From assembly GCF_009708005.2 (NCBI RefSeq), contig NZ_CP052758.1, forward strand, positions 1 through 64,000: a stretch of 64,000 bases of DNA, given 5' to 3'. Numbering within the stretch: the stretch's first letter is position 1; each line of letters opens with the position of its first letter. Of the stretch, positions 8,690 to 17,620 are shown one piece after another. The notes beneath the pieces were generated by a model, which worked only from the letters and a program-made list of their open reading frames with translations, did no database searches and had not been told where the DNA came from. The stretch comes from Cellulosimicrobium protaetiae. Lineage in GTDB: Bacteria; Actinomycetota; Actinomycetes; Actinomycetales; Cellulomonadaceae. The position numbers and the translations under genes were made by a program.

Positions 8690-9178
8690 TCAGTGCCAGT
8701 TGATGCGGTCTCGGTCGACCTCGCGGCGGGCTGGGCACAGGTCGCACCTGAGGTGGTCGTCGCCGGCGCCCGTCTCGCTCCAGTCGCTCGTGCCGTTGAA
8801 GACGGCCGTGACCCGTCCACCGAGGTGCACGGTCGTGCGCCAGGTGCGCTCGTAGCCGGTCTCGGTCAGGGTCCAGCGGTGGCGTCCGTCGTGGTGGCCG
8901 GGGCACGGCGCGTCACCGAGCGCTTGGGCGGCGGCGTCGTCGCGCTCGTCGAGTAGCGCGAGGGCGTCGCCGAGGGCCTTGCGAACGTCTGTCGCGGTGC
9001 CGGCGATGATGACGGCGTCGTCGGAGCCGAAGACGATGCCGAGCTCGTCGCTGACGACGAGGTGGTCGTCGTCGACGTCGGTGCCGGGCGGCTCGCCGTC
9101 CCAGCGCTGGCCCTGCTCGACGAGCGTGAGGCCCAGGAAGGGGTGGCCGGCCTCGATCCACTCCACGTGGGTGCTCAT
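8690..9178 (-). CDS. Unknown 162-aa acidic protein with Cys/His pairs
   Basis: The ATG at 9178 overlaps the stop of the 86-aa gene upstream by four bases, so the two form a coupled pair. The product starts MSTHVEWIEAGHPFLG and is Asp-rich (DVDDDHLVVSDELG). Its second half has spaced Cys/His residues (CPGHHDGRHRW and LRCDLCPARRE) that could bind zinc. No known family is recognised. Confidence 0.7.
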   Translation of the reverse strand: MSTHVEWIEAGHPFLGLTLVEQGQRWDGEPPGTDVDDDHLVVSDELGIVFGSDDAVIIAGTATDVRKALGDALALLDERDDAAAQALGDAPCPGHHDGRHRWTLTETGYERTWRTTVHLGGRVTAVFNGTSDWSETGAGDDHLRCDLCPARREVDRDRINWH

Positions 9179-9435
9179 GCGGAGCGCTCGATGACGACGG
9201 CGTTGTCCTGGCCGAGCGAGGCCGTCAGGCGGCGGCACTCGCACGTGAGCGCGCCCAGGCCGGCCCGCTCCCAGCCGATGACATCGTCGGCCGCGACGGG
9301 GCGCAGCCGTGCGCCACTTGTCGTGGCGCCGATGTGCTGCGCGGTGATACCTGCACAGGCCGCCTCTCCGCAGACCCAGCGGTCGTGCGAGAGGTAGATC
9401 TGGTCGGGGTCGAGCACGGGCGTGGGGTGCGTCAT
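9175..9435 (-). CDS. Small 86-aa unknown protein
   Basis: The frame starts MTHPTPVLDPDQIYLSHDRW after a strong GGAGGAG ribosome site and contains VCGEAACAGI and LTCECRRL cysteine groups. It is the first gene of a two-gene unit with the 162-aa protein and lies 67 bp after a TAGCGTCGGGA promoter box (copy 3). Function is unknown; the cysteines may bind a metal. Confidence 0.7.
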   Translation of the reverse strand: MTHPTPVLDPDQIYLSHDRWVCGEAACAGITAQHIGATTSGARLRPVAADDVIGWERAGLGALTCECRRLTASLGQDNAVVIERSA

Positions 9436-9491
9436 GGCTCCTCCAGCGGGAGTCCGGGGCCGGTGGTCAGCCGGCCGAGGTGGTTTGGCGC

Positions 9492-9502
9492 TCCCGACGC
9501 TA
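9492..9502 (-). promoter_or_regulatory. Repeated promoter/leader copy 3 (TAGCGTCGGGA)
   Basis: TAGCGTCGGGA on the minus strand lies 67 bp before the ATG at 9435, with CCCATGCCG 49 bp upstream (9551-9559) inside a perfect inverted repeat, CCTGCGCCAG/CTGGCGCAGG. Sequence and spacing match copies 1 and 2. Confidence 0.6.
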
Positions 9503-9685
9503 CCCAAGCCCGCCCACGCTGGGCGGCCGTTCTCTCCCTGCGCCAGGGACCCCATGCCGCCCGCCCCCGCGTCGAGCTGGCGCAGGCGTGTCGGTCACAC
9601 CGCACTTCTCACTGCGCGGGTGTGTCTCTGAGTGTTGGGCGGGTCTCGGGTCCGAAGTCGGGAGGTCGTGCCTGACAGTAGAGGC

Positions 9686-10363
9686 GTGAACAACGACGAT
9701 CCGATTCTGACGTGGCCGCTGGGTGACCGGTACCGGGAGGTTCACCGGGCCCTTGGCCTCTTGAGTTCTCCTGACGACGCCCTCTCGTCTCCGGACGACC
9801 CCTTCCCCGAGGTGGTCGATGATCTGGAGCGTCTAGTGCGACATGCTCGAGAAGCGGCGGCAGCTAGTCTCGGCCCCTCGCATCACTGGTCCGGTCCGAA
9901 GGACCAGGTCGACTCTGAGTGGGGGTCGGTCGTCTTGCAGCTCGATTTCGACGCAGGCGAGTTGGACGAGCCGGAAGGTTCGTCGCGCTTCGGCGACTGG
10001 GACGGATCGGGCCTGGACCTTGCCGCACGCGCCTACCGGCGTGAATGTGGCTGGGACTTCTCACCGCGAGATGCTGGGATCTGGCTGCTCTCGGTCAAGC
10101 CGTACCGGGGATGGGGAACAGACACGCAAATGACGTGGGCCGGCGTCGTCACCGCATTCGCGATCCTCTATGACCGCGACGAAGACGATAGCTACGAGAC
10201 GCTGGGTCACGTGTGGACCGCTCAGCACTGGCGGCGGCGCGGGATCGCCGCCGAGCTCGTTCGACTGGCCCGACAACGCTTCCCCGTCAGGCATGTCGAC
10301 GGCCTCTCGAAGAGCGGCGGTCTTTTCCTGAGAGCGTGCGCACCCGACCTGCTGGCCCGCTGA
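9686..10363 (+). CDS. GNAT-like acetyltransferase, divergent family
   Basis: The last 70 residues of this 225-aa protein (WAGVVTAFAILYDRD...HVWTAQHWRRRGIAAELVRLA) fit the core of a GNAT fold: beta4, then an RRRGIA acetyl-CoA loop and its helix. The first 150 residues are acidic and unassigned. It may acetylate a small molecule or protein, but the target is unknown. The start is uncertain: GTG at 9686 is used, with GTG codons at 9668 and 9632 also in frame. It is a single plus-strand gene between minus-strand operons. Confidence 0.6.
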   Translation: MNNDDPILTWPLGDRYREVHRALGLLSSPDDALSSPDDPFPEVVDDLERLVRHAREAAAASLGPSHHWSGPKDQVDSEWGSVVLQLDFDAGELDEPEGSSRFGDWDGSGLDLAARAYRRECGWDFSPRDAGIWLLSVKPYRGWGTDTQMTWAGVVTAFAILYDRDEDDSYETLGHVWTAQHWRRRGIAAELVRLARQRFPVRHVDGLSKSGGLFLRACAPDLLAR

Positions 10364-10387
10364 CTCGGCTGCGACTGGGTCGGCGGC

Positions 10388-10657
10388 TCAGCTCGCGCGC
10401 GGGTACACCGGCAGGTCGATGACTTCTGCTCGGCGGTCGAGCTCGGGCGCGTGCTGCTCGTCCACGAGTCGCCCAGCGATGTCGACATGGCACCTGGTGG
10501 TCGAGCCATCAGGGTGCGCCACGATGACAGTGTCGCCGGGGCGTACAAGGTGGCTCGCGGCCTCATCGCCCCCTGGGGCGCCGTGTTGCTCCCACCACGT
10601 GGACGGGTGCCAAGTGGTGGTGACCGGCGGCAGTGTCGGGACGCCGAGGTTACCCAT
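10388..10657 (-). CDS. Small 89-aa unknown protein
   Basis: It starts MGNLGVPTLPPVTTTWHP with GGGAGG eight bases before the ATG. The middle (LVRPGDTVIVAHPDGSTTRCHVDIAG) is a compact beta-rich stretch reminiscent of small OB/SH3-like folds, but no family can be named. An upstream GGAAGGTG-N16-TGTGACAG element is shared with three other operons. Confidence 0.6.
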   Translation of the reverse strand: MGNLGVPTLPPVTTTWHPSTWWEQHGAPGGDEAASHLVRPGDTVIVAHPDGSTTRCHVDIAGRLVDEQHAPELDRRAEVIDLPVYPRAS

Positions 10658-10719
10658 CGTGCCCGCCTCCCTGCTTCGTGTTTGCGGTGGTGCCGTTGCT
10701 GCACCGCCTCCTCACCAAT

Positions 10720-10751
10720 GGAAGGTGACCGCCGGGCTTGTGCTGTGACAG
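10720..10751 (-). promoter_or_regulatory. Repeated upstream element, copy A (GGAAGGTG-N16-TGTGACAG)
   Basis: Written on the plus strand, GGAAGGTG and TGTGACAG are separated by 16 bp. On the minus strand this reads CTGTCACA-N16-CACCTTCC and lies 63 bp before the ATG at 10657. Three more copies precede minus-strand operons starting at 12061, 36086 and 44798. It may be a promoter class or a regulator site. Confidence 0.5.
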
Positions 10752-10778
10752 CGCGACGGCGCCGCCACGAGGTGCGGG

Positions 10779-11891
10779 TCAGACGGCCACGCTCGCGCGG
10801 GCGAGCCTGATTGCCTCGAGGACGTCGGCGCGCTGGCTAGAGCGAGCACGCTCCTCGATCGACCTGATCTGGACGCCAGCGCGGGTCGCGGCGCGCTCGA
10901 GGTCCTCACCGCTGCGTACGAGGTGGAGGAACTCGTCGAGGTCGACGGTCCTCGGAGACGATGCGCTCCGGCGGGCGTAGAAGTGCTTGGAGCACAGCCC
11001 GTGAGCGAGGAGCTCGGTCTCGGGACAGCCGGGCGCCAGACACTCGTCCTCGCGCCACCCCGGGGCGGGAAGTGCTGCGGGGTCGTCGATCTCGTCGTCA
11101 TCCCATGCCAGGGGTGGTGGCCAGCCCTCGCTGCGCGCCCGGTTGAGGGCTCGAGTCTTGCCCGGCGACTCGGGCACGGGCGCCACCCAGAGCTCGTCGT
11201 AGGCCCCGCGAACGGCCCGAGCCGTCGAGACCGCGACAGAGGGCCGGATCGCGTTCACCGCGGCATCGAGTACTTGCCGATCGATGCCCGTCCGGTCCGC
11301 GAGCGCCGCAATGGACCATCCGTGGGCGACGAGGGCGCGGACTCGGCGTGTAGTGCCGGTGGCGTCGGTCGTGGCGCCGGGTGCGAGGTCGTCGACGGTG
11401 GGCATGGGGACGGCCAGGAGCTTGTCGACGATGCTCTGTCGGGTGGCGGTGCGGGTCCCGCGGAGCAGAGCGGCCAGGGTCGATCGGGACACGTCGGCGA
11501 GCTCGGCGATTCGTCTCGATCCAAGTCCTGCACTCGTGAGCTTGCGGGCATGCCGGACGGCTCCATGGCCGTCGACGAATGCCGGGTGGCCGTAGGCGCG
11601 ATCGCGCGTGCGCTGAGCCTCGTACTCACTGTTCGCGGTCGTGCAGGGGACGCAGCGGCAGTCGTCGAACGCGTAGCAGGCGCGGGTGCCGTGCTCGTGC
11701 TGGGCGTGCTCGTGCAGGCACGGCTGGGGCGTGCGGTCTCGAGCAGCCTCTCGAGCGAGCACGTCGCGGACGGCGGCGCGGCGGGCGAGCTCGCGCTCGC
11801 AGGAGTGCCGGGCTATCCCAGCAAGGGCGAGCCGGTGCGTTGCCGATCGAGTGGTGTGGCCACAGTCCAAGCAGCGTGCCTCCGTGCTCAT
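10779..11891 (-). CDS. Cys-rich HTH protein, likely DNA-binding
   Basis: The 370-residue product has a zinc-ribbon-like N-terminus (CLDCGHTTRSATH, then CYAFDDCRCVPC at about 72-83), a clear helix-turn-helix (SAGLGSRRIAELADVSRSTLAALLRG, about 120-145) and a second HTH-like stretch around SIAALADRTGIDRQVL. A CLAPGCPETELLAHGLCSKHF knot follows near residue 300. It probably binds DNA as a regulator of the element. Its ATG overlaps the stop of the 56-aa gene upstream (11889-11893), so the pair is coupled. Confidence 0.75.
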   Translation of the reverse strand: MSTEARCLDCGHTTRSATHRLALAGIARHSCERELARRAAVRDVLAREAARDRTPQPCLHEHAQHEHGTRACYAFDDCRCVPCTTANSEYEAQRTRDRAYGHPAFVDGHGAVRHARKLTSAGLGSRRIAELADVSRSTLAALLRGTRTATRQSIVDKLLAVPMPTVDDLAPGATTDATGTTRRVRALVAHGWSIAALADRTGIDRQVLDAAVNAIRPSVAVSTARAVRGAYDELWVAPVPESPGKTRALNRARSEGWPPPLAWDDDEIDDPAALPAPGWREDECLAPGCPETELLAHGLCSKHFYARRSASSPRTVDLDEFLHLVRSGEDLERAATRAGVQIRSIEERARSSQRADVLEAIRLARASVAV

Positions 11892-12061
11892 CAGTCCTCG
11901 CGCTCGCCGGCGGCCGCGCGCTGACGGTCGAACGTGGGCGGCGGCGTCGACCGGCGGGAGTGCCGGCACAGGGCGCATCGGTGGGGCCGGGGGTCGCCGT
12001 GGACGCACTCCCCCCGCTCGGAGTCTCCCCAGGCGGGTGCGGCAATCGTCGGCTGGGCCAT
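11891..12061 (-). CDS. Small 56-aa zinc-ribbon-like protein
   Basis: It starts MAQPTIAAPAWGDSERG after GGGAGG (eight-base spacing) and contains CVHGDPRPHRCALCRHS, a spacing of Cys and His that could hold one zinc. It is coupled to the HTH protein by a 3-bp stop-start overlap and may be its partner. It is preceded by repeated upstream element copy B at 12116-12147. Confidence 0.65.
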   Translation of the reverse strand: MAQPTIAAPAWGDSERGECVHGDPRPHRCALCRHSRRSTPPPTFDRQRAAAGERED

Positions 12062-12115
12062 GGCTCGCGCCTCCCTCGGTACCGGTAGCGGCGCTCTCGC
12101 CGCCACTTCATCAGG

Positions 12116-12147
12116 GGAAGGTGCCGCGGGCCGCGGCCGTGTGACGG
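12116..12147 (-). promoter_or_regulatory. Repeated upstream element, copy B
   Basis: GGAAGGTG and TGTGACGG are separated by 16 bp, 55 bp before the ATG at 12061. The surrounding gap between the divergent genes (12062-12477) holds no convincing gene. Confidence 0.5.
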
Positions 12148-12477
12148 TGCGGTATCTCTTCGCGGCTGGAGCCCAACCCGTCGAGGCCGGCGTCGCCGGC
12201 GAGATGGTCCTGCAAGTACGAGCTCGCGTCGATGGCGTGTCTCCGTGCTGAGCTTCGGACAGGACGACGCCCGACGCCCGACGCCCCGGTCCGCGTCGAG
12301 CAGGGTGACGAGCAGGCAGCCACCCCTCGCTACCGCGTCCGGATCGCCACTGTCTGACCGTTGACACTGTGTCGTGTGGGGCGGGCGCTCCTCGAGGAAC
12401 ACCCTCCCCCACGCCGTCTCGGAGCCCGTGCGATCCTTGGCGGCGACGCCTGGCACAACGGGATGGAGGCGGCGACG

Positions 12478-14439
12478 ATGGGGCGCCAGACGGTGACCGA
12501 CGAGGAGTTCGCTCAGGCGTGGCTGGACTTCGCCGCCAACATGCAGAGCGATCCCCACGACCCCCTGGACACGAGCACCCTCACGATGCGCGTCCACACG
12601 CCACAGGCACCGACCCACCCGCGGATCCTGCTCAAGCAAGGCCGCGAGATCGTGTCGCGGCTCCTGCTGCCGGTGAATGTCCTACTCGCCGAGGACGAGC
12701 GCGACCGACGTGCCCTCGCAGAGGCGTACGAGCGCGCCGGCCACCACGTCACTCCCCCCGTCGACGGATGGGGCGCGGCCCTCCCAGCACACGCCGCCGA
12801 GGTGGAGCACGTCGCGTCATGGCGAGCGTGGCGGGTGAGCCTCGGGCGCTCGACCGCGCTCACGAGCCGTGGCGTCATCGACGGGGTCACGGCCGGGTTC
12901 TTCCTCCCGGAGAGCAACACGCTCGTGTGCGTCCTCCCGCAATGGGTCGGACCCGTCACTGAGATCCTGCGCTGGCACGGGTTCGACGTCGAGAACGTCG
13001 TCGACGAAGTGCCCAATCACGTGGACCCGAACAACCTCACCGCCACCCTGCGGTCCGCGCTGGCGTTGAGGTTGCTCCCGGACACGCCGTATACGTCGGA
13101 GGCCATGTACGGGGTCGAGGAGGCCCCCGCATCGCCGGCGCGCTCACTGACGCCCGCGGCGCGGGGCGCCCAGGTGCCGGCCGAGGTCATCGCGGGCGTC
13201 GAGGAGTGGCTCGCCGGCAAGCCGCTCGACACGTTCCTGCCCAGCGGGGGCGGTAGCCACCTCCGGTGGGCGCACAGGGTGCCGCTGATCGATGGCAACC
13301 AGGTGCGGACCCTGCTCGCCCTGACCGAGCCGCTCCCGGTCCCGTCCGAAGCCCAGGAAGCGGCGAACTGGGCGCTTCAGGTCGCACCGGAGCACGCCCT
13401 CTTCCTCGCGGCCTACCGGTTGAAGACCACCGCCCCGGCATGGTGGCGGCGACTGCCCTGGCGCAAGGTCCGCGTCGACGCGCTCGTCGGCCCTGGAGCG
13501 TTGACGGCCAAGCAGGCGAACGCGACCGGGCAGCCCGCGCTGTGCGCTGCGGTCCGGGAGTCGAAGATCCCTGCCCCGGACCTGCCGAAGGGTGACCACG
13601 AGGCGAACGATGGTGGCCGCCTACTGCTCGCAGTCTCCGCCTTGGCGCGGGCAGGCGTCCTCGGGCCGGGCAAGCGTCGGCTCAAGCGGCGGTGCTTGAT
13701 CTGTGGCCGCAACTACTTCGTTGGTGGGGTGTTCCTGGAGACGCTGCTCGCGGCGCAGACCGACCGACTGTGCTCGTGCTGCGTCTACGCCGCGACTCTC
13801 GTCAACGGTGTATCGGGCATGCCAGCCCTGTACCCATGGACCGCGACCCGTGAGGCCGCGTCCTGGGCAGCATTGCGAGTCCTGACCGACGAAGGCGGCG
13901 GCCCGCCTTCACGGCCCGCACTATCGCGGCTGGTGTGGCGCGACGAAGAGGACCTGGTGCGCCAGGCCTTGCTCCGCATCCCCCTCCCCAAGAAGGTGGC
14001 AGAGCCGCGCGAGGTCCCGCCGTGGACCACGCTCCTGCAAGACGCCGGCGTGCTGGCCGGTGGCTGGCGACCGTCCCGGGGCGTGTACTCGACCGCACAG
14101 GATGGGCACCCGTGCCGGTCCATGCTCGAGCGGCACGTCGACGACTGGCTCCACGCACACGCGATCAAGCACGACGTCGAGCCGGCCTATCCGTATGACG
14201 CTGACCTGAACCCGACCGGCATGCGCGCGGACTGGCTGATCGACGACGTGCTCGTCGAGGCCGCCGGCATGATGACGAAGACCGAGTACGCAGACCGGAT
14301 CGAGCGCAAGAAGCGGCTGGCGGCGAAGAGCGGCGTCGACCTGATCGTGCTCACCGAGGACGACCTGGGGAACCTGGAACGCGTGTTCGCCCGGTGGCTG
14401 GAAACGGACGAAGAACCAGCGCCGCTTCCACCGGACTAG
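12478..14439 (+). CDS. Large protein with zinc ribbon and C-terminal PD-(D/E)XK-like nuclease domain
   Basis: This 653-residue protein starts at an ATG eight bases after GGAGG. Residues about 406-435 hold CLICG...CSCC, a zinc-ribbon-like pair. The C-terminal 110 residues (SMLERHVDDW...RADWLIDDVLVEAAG...YADRIERKKRLAAKSGVDLIVLTEDDL) have the order of a PD-(D/E)XK fold nuclease: an early Glu on a helix, Asp in a strand, Glu in the next strand, then a basic helix and a final strand. The first 400 residues are unassigned. A single- or double-strand nuclease acting on foreign or damaged DNA is likely. Its stop overlaps that of the convergent HhH gene. Confidence 0.75.
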   Translation: MGRQTVTDEEFAQAWLDFAANMQSDPHDPLDTSTLTMRVHTPQAPTHPRILLKQGREIVSRLLLPVNVLLAEDERDRRALAEAYERAGHHVTPPVDGWGAALPAHAAEVEHVASWRAWRVSLGRSTALTSRGVIDGVTAGFFLPESNTLVCVLPQWVGPVTEILRWHGFDVENVVDEVPNHVDPNNLTATLRSALALRLLPDTPYTSEAMYGVEEAPASPARSLTPAARGAQVPAEVIAGVEEWLAGKPLDTFLPSGGGSHLRWAHRVPLIDGNQVRTLLALTEPLPVPSEAQEAANWALQVAPEHALFLAAYRLKTTAPAWWRRLPWRKVRVDALVGPGALTAKQANATGQPALCAAVRESKIPAPDLPKGDHEANDGGRLLLAVSALARAGVLGPGKRRLKRRCLICGRNYFVGGVFLETLLAAQTDRLCSCCVYAATLVNGVSGMPALYPWTATREAASWAALRVLTDEGGGPPSRPALSRLVWRDEEDLVRQALLRIPLPKKVAEPREVPPWTTLLQDAGVLAGGWRPSRGVYSTAQDGHPCRSMLERHVDDWLHAHAIKHDVEPAYPYDADLNPTGMRADWLIDDVLVEAAGMMTKTEYADRIERKKRLAAKSGVDLIVLTEDDLGNLERVFARWLETDEEPAPLPPD

Positions 14440-15050
14440 CCCTGGGTCGATCCCCAAATCGCGGCGTCGAGATCTCCGGGCCGCCAACCACGAATCGCTG
14501 CGGCTTCGTGAAGCACGATCTCGAGGTGGCTCGTCGTGACGTCGGTGATGCCGGCCGCGCGCGCCACCGCCCGGACCTGGACGTCGATCGCCACGACGTG
14601 AGCGTCACCCGCGAGGATGCTCAGGTAGTTCAGCGTCTTCGGACCCACCCCCCACAGGGCACCGAGCTCCGCGCGCAGGACGTCACGCTCGGGGCCCGCG
14701 AGCGCCTCGGCGAGTTCGGGGACGGTCTCGATGGTGTGCTGCTGGAGGACGGTGGCCATGGCCGGGATCTTGGCGAGTCGGCGGGGGCCGTTCCAGGGCA
14801 GGGTGGCGCTGATGTCGTCGGTGTTGAGGCGTCGTAGGAGTCCGGTCGTGGTGTTGGCGTCGGGCCAGGCGGTGATGAGCCGGCGGACGCGGGGCAGGAC
14901 CTGGGTCTTGTACCGGCGGCCGGACTGCAGGGCTGCGTCGGTGAGGACGGCGCCCATGTGGTCCCAGCCGCGGGTGACGGCGCCGGCGCCGGTGATGCCT
15001 TCGCGGTCGAGGTGGCCGAGGAGGAGTTCGGCGTCAGAGGTTGTCGTCAC
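14436..15050 (-). CDS. HhH-GPD-like DNA glycosylase/endonuclease III-type protein
   Basis: Residues about 131-160 (ALWGVGPKTLNYLSIL...VVAIDVQVR) match the helix-hairpin-helix (GVGPKT, Lys138) and the catalytic Asp (Asp156) region of endonuclease III-type base-excision enzymes. At 204 residues it has the size of the core domain, but it lacks the C-terminal 4Fe-4S cysteines of Nth. The canonical Lys of bifunctional enzymes is not obvious, so it may be a monofunctional or non-catalytic member. It starts 17 bp inside the end of the PIN-domain gene and is co-transcribed with it. Confidence 0.75.
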   Translation of the reverse strand: MTTTSDAELLLGHLDREGITGAGAVTRGWDHMGAVLTDAALQSGRRYKTQVLPRVRRLITAWPDANTTTGLLRRLNTDDISATLPWNGPRRLAKIPAMATVLQQHTIETVPELAEALAGPERDVLRAELGALWGVGPKTLNYLSILAGDAHVVAIDVQVRAVARAAGITDVTTSHLEIVLHEAAAIRGWRPGDLDAAIWGSTQG

Positions 15051-16518
15051 CGGAGGCCTCTTCGGGCTCGTGGGCGCCTTTCGGGGCGCCAGGGTGCGAT
15101 CCGCCGGCGTGCTGGAGTGCCGCGATGGTCGCGACGATCGTCGGCAGGTTGGTCAGCTCCTCGTGGTCGTCGCCGGCGGTTCGCTCGCCGGTGATGACGG
15201 CGGCGTCGAGCTCTGGCGATGTGGGGTCGGAGGTCGCGTCGACGTGGAGCGTGAGGTGGTGGGTGTCGGCGACGACCAGGTGGGCCTCCCAGTGCGCTCG
15301 CGTCGCCCTTGCCGGCTGGTCGTCCAGGGCGTGGAGGCCGTCGGTCGGCGGCGTCGCGGTGCCGGTCGTGAAGAGCGTCCGCCACCAGTCCTCGCCTGGC
15401 AGCGTGGGGAAGGAGCCGAGAGCGGAGATCAGAATGTCGACGGCCTTCCCGTGCGAGTCGTAGAGGTCCTGGTACTCCGTGGGCAGGTCGATCCGCGCGA
15501 TGCCGGGGCCAGCGGGTTCGAGGCCACTGACGCGCCCATCGGGCTCGAGCGTGGCGGAGAGCGGAACCTCGAGGACCGCGCCGTGCTCGGTGCGCGCGTC
15601 GAGGTTTCCTTCGATCTCTGCGGGCATGCTGACGGTCTCGAGGTCGACGAGGAGATCGACGACAACGGTGGCGAGAGCCCCGTCGGTTCGGTAGTAGCGG
15701 ACGCCGGCGACCGCATGAACGGCCGAGACCTCGCAGCTGACGACGAGGGGGTCGTTTTCAAAGCGCCGTCGCACGAGGTACGACGGGACGAACAGGGCCC
15801 GTGCGAGGGCCTGGCGGCGCGTCTCATCGGCGATCTCGTCGAGCACGTAGGCAGCAAGGTCGCGCACGAGCTCGCGGCGCACTTCCGCGACGAGGTCACG
15901 CAGCGCGTTCACGGCCGCGATCCGGCTCCCGAACGTACGCGGAGGCTCGATGTCCTGCGCGCGGCACGCGCTCGCAGGATCGGAGTCCTTCGTGAGGAAA
16001 GCGAGACGGGCAGGGTCCCCGCCTGCGAGGCTGAGAGCGTCGTGAACCCACGCTGCGTCCGCTGCACCGGTCTTCGTCCCGGTGACGGCCGGCTTGCGGC
16101 GCCCGGCGCCTGTCTGAAGAACTTGCGCCCGCAGGCCAGCGAGCGCCGCCTCGGGGGTCGTCGGCAAGACGCGGACGTTGGGCAGCGCCTCCAGCCGGGC
16201 TCGCATGCGATCCACAATCTCCTGCACGTCGGGGATCTCGCTGGCTCCAGCGGCGGCTGCAGGGTGGAGGTCATCGAGGCCTGCGCGGCCGAGCCGCTTG
16301 CGCAGTTGTCGGGCGGTCTCCTCGATGCCGGCAAGGTCGTTCCGGGCGTGCTCGGCCCACTCCCAGATCACGACCTCGGGCACGACGACCTCGACGTCGA
16401 CGTAGAGCAGCTCGTCCGCGAGGCCCTCGATCTGGTCGATCTGCAAGCGCCCGGCACCGAGGACGTTCGTATCGACGACGACCCATCGCACGGGTTGGCG
16501 CGCCCTCTCGCTGCTCAC
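15034..16518 (-). CDS. PIN-domain ribonuclease-like protein
   Basis: The 494-residue protein opens with VVVDTNVLGAG (Asp16), followed by VVIWEWAEHA, then KTGAADAAWVHDAL and LAFLTKDSD. This gives the four acidic positions of a PIN-domain (DUF4935-like) nuclease in about the first 190 residues. The remaining 300 residues are unassigned and acidic. The GTG at 16518 is the first start; the ribosome site is weak. It overlaps the HhH gene downstream by 17 bp, so RNA and DNA processing proteins are paired in one operon. Confidence 0.75.
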   Translation of the reverse strand: MSSERARQPVRWVVVDTNVLGAGRLQIDQIEGLADELLYVDVEVVVPEVVIWEWAEHARNDLAGIEETARQLRKRLGRAGLDDLHPAAAAGASEIPDVQEIVDRMRARLEALPNVRVLPTTPEAALAGLRAQVLQTGAGRRKPAVTGTKTGAADAAWVHDALSLAGGDPARLAFLTKDSDPASACRAQDIEPPRTFGSRIAAVNALRDLVAEVRRELVRDLAAYVLDEIADETRRQALARALFVPSYLVRRRFENDPLVVSCEVSAVHAVAGVRYYRTDGALATVVVDLLVDLETVSMPAEIEGNLDARTEHGAVLEVPLSATLEPDGRVSGLEPAGPGIARIDLPTEYQDLYDSHGKAVDILISALGSFPTLPGEDWWRTLFTTGTATPPTDGLHALDDQPARATRAHWEAHLVVADTHHLTLHVDATSDPTSPELDAAVITGERTAGDDHEELTNLPTIVATIAALQHAGGSHPGAPKGAHEPEEASGDDNL

Positions 16519-16561
16519 CGTCCGAACTCTCCCATGGATCCTCGGAGTCAGGCTGGCGAGC

Positions 16562-17536
16562 TCAGGTCGCAGTCGGCGGGCGCACCGCGTCGACCTCGGC
16601 GTCCGGCCGCGCCCGAAGAAAGCGCAGCCCGTGCCTGAACGACTTCCCGTTCCACGCGACGTCGGCGGACACCTCGACGACGAACGGCTCGACCAACGCG
16701 AGGTCGATCGGCGACGTGCGCGGGTTGAAGCGCTCGAAGGTGCCTGGCGAGATCCTGGCCGGCCACGGGTGCTCGCCCTCTGGCGGGCGCAGGAGAGGCG
16801 CCAGGTGCCGGCGGGCGGCAGGCGTGAGCGGCGTCGTTCGGCCGACGACGCGGAGATCGCCCTCGATCGGCAGGCCGGCGACGATCTCCTGGGGCTGGGA
16901 CCGGCTCCCGGTGACCGCGGCGCACACGACGTCGATGGTGGAGCGGTGCTTGACCTTCAGCCAGATCCGGTCCGCCCGGTAGGGCTGGGCGCCGCCCTTG
17001 ACGACCAACCCCTCGACCCCGACCACGGCGTACGTCTCGAACCACTCGGCCGCCTCGTCGGCGTCAGCCGTCACCGGGCTCAGGTTGAGCGGTGGACGCC
17101 ACGAGGCCGCGAGCTCGACCAGGAGCGCCCGCCGCTCGTCGAAAGGGCGCGAGCGGATGTCGCGACCCTCGAGCGCCAGGACGTCGAACGCGGCGAGGGA
17201 TGCCGGGCGGGCGCGTGCGGCGGATGCGGCGGTTCGTGGGCCGCGGCCCATGCGCTCCTGCAGGGCCTCGAAGGTGAGTCTGCCGTCGAGCCAGATGACG
17301 AGCTCACCGTCGAGCACGGTGCGAGGCGGGAGCTGAGCGTGGGCTGCGGTGGTGATCTCGGGGAAGGTCGCACTGAGGTCGGTGCCGCGCCTGGACCAGA
17401 CGCTGGCCTCGTCTTCGCCGACGTCGACGAGTGCCCGGTAGCCATCCCATTTCGGCTCAAACCTACAGCCGCCCTCGAGCGCGCCCGGCGCAGGCATCTT
17501 CTCGACGGCGCGCGCGAGCGCGACCCCGAAAGGCAT
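16562..17536 (-). CDS. ATP-dependent DNA ligase, short form
   Basis: This 324-residue protein has the adenylation motif EPKWDGYRA with nucleophile Lys29, then GELVIW, FDVLALEG, VEGLVVK and RIWLKVKH, the ordered motifs I-V of ATP-dependent DNA ligases, and a C-terminal OB-like part. It seals nicks in DNA using ATP. It is the size of the stand-alone LigC/D-type ligases common in actinobacteria; no Ku or polymerase domain is attached. The ATG at 17536 is used; an ATG at 17581 is also in frame. Confidence 0.88.
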   Translation of the reverse strand: MPFGVALARAVEKMPAPGALEGGCRFEPKWDGYRALVDVGEDEASVWSRRGTDLSATFPEITTAAHAQLPPRTVLDGELVIWLDGRLTFEALQERMGRGPRTAASAARARPASLAAFDVLALEGRDIRSRPFDERRALLVELAASWRPPLNLSPVTADADEAAEWFETYAVVGVEGLVVKGGAQPYRADRIWLKVKHRSTIDVVCAAVTGSRSQPQEIVAGLPIEGDLRVVGRTTPLTPAARRHLAPLLRPPEGEHPWPARISPGTFERFNPRTSPIDLALVEPFVVEVSADVAWNGKSFRHGLRFLRARPDAEVDAVRPPTAT

Positions 17537-17620
17537 CGTGCGGCCACCGCCCACCAGCGCCTCCCCTCGCCTGCACTCCATGGTGCGGGCGGGAGATCTG
17601 CGGGCGCACGGCGAGCGCGG

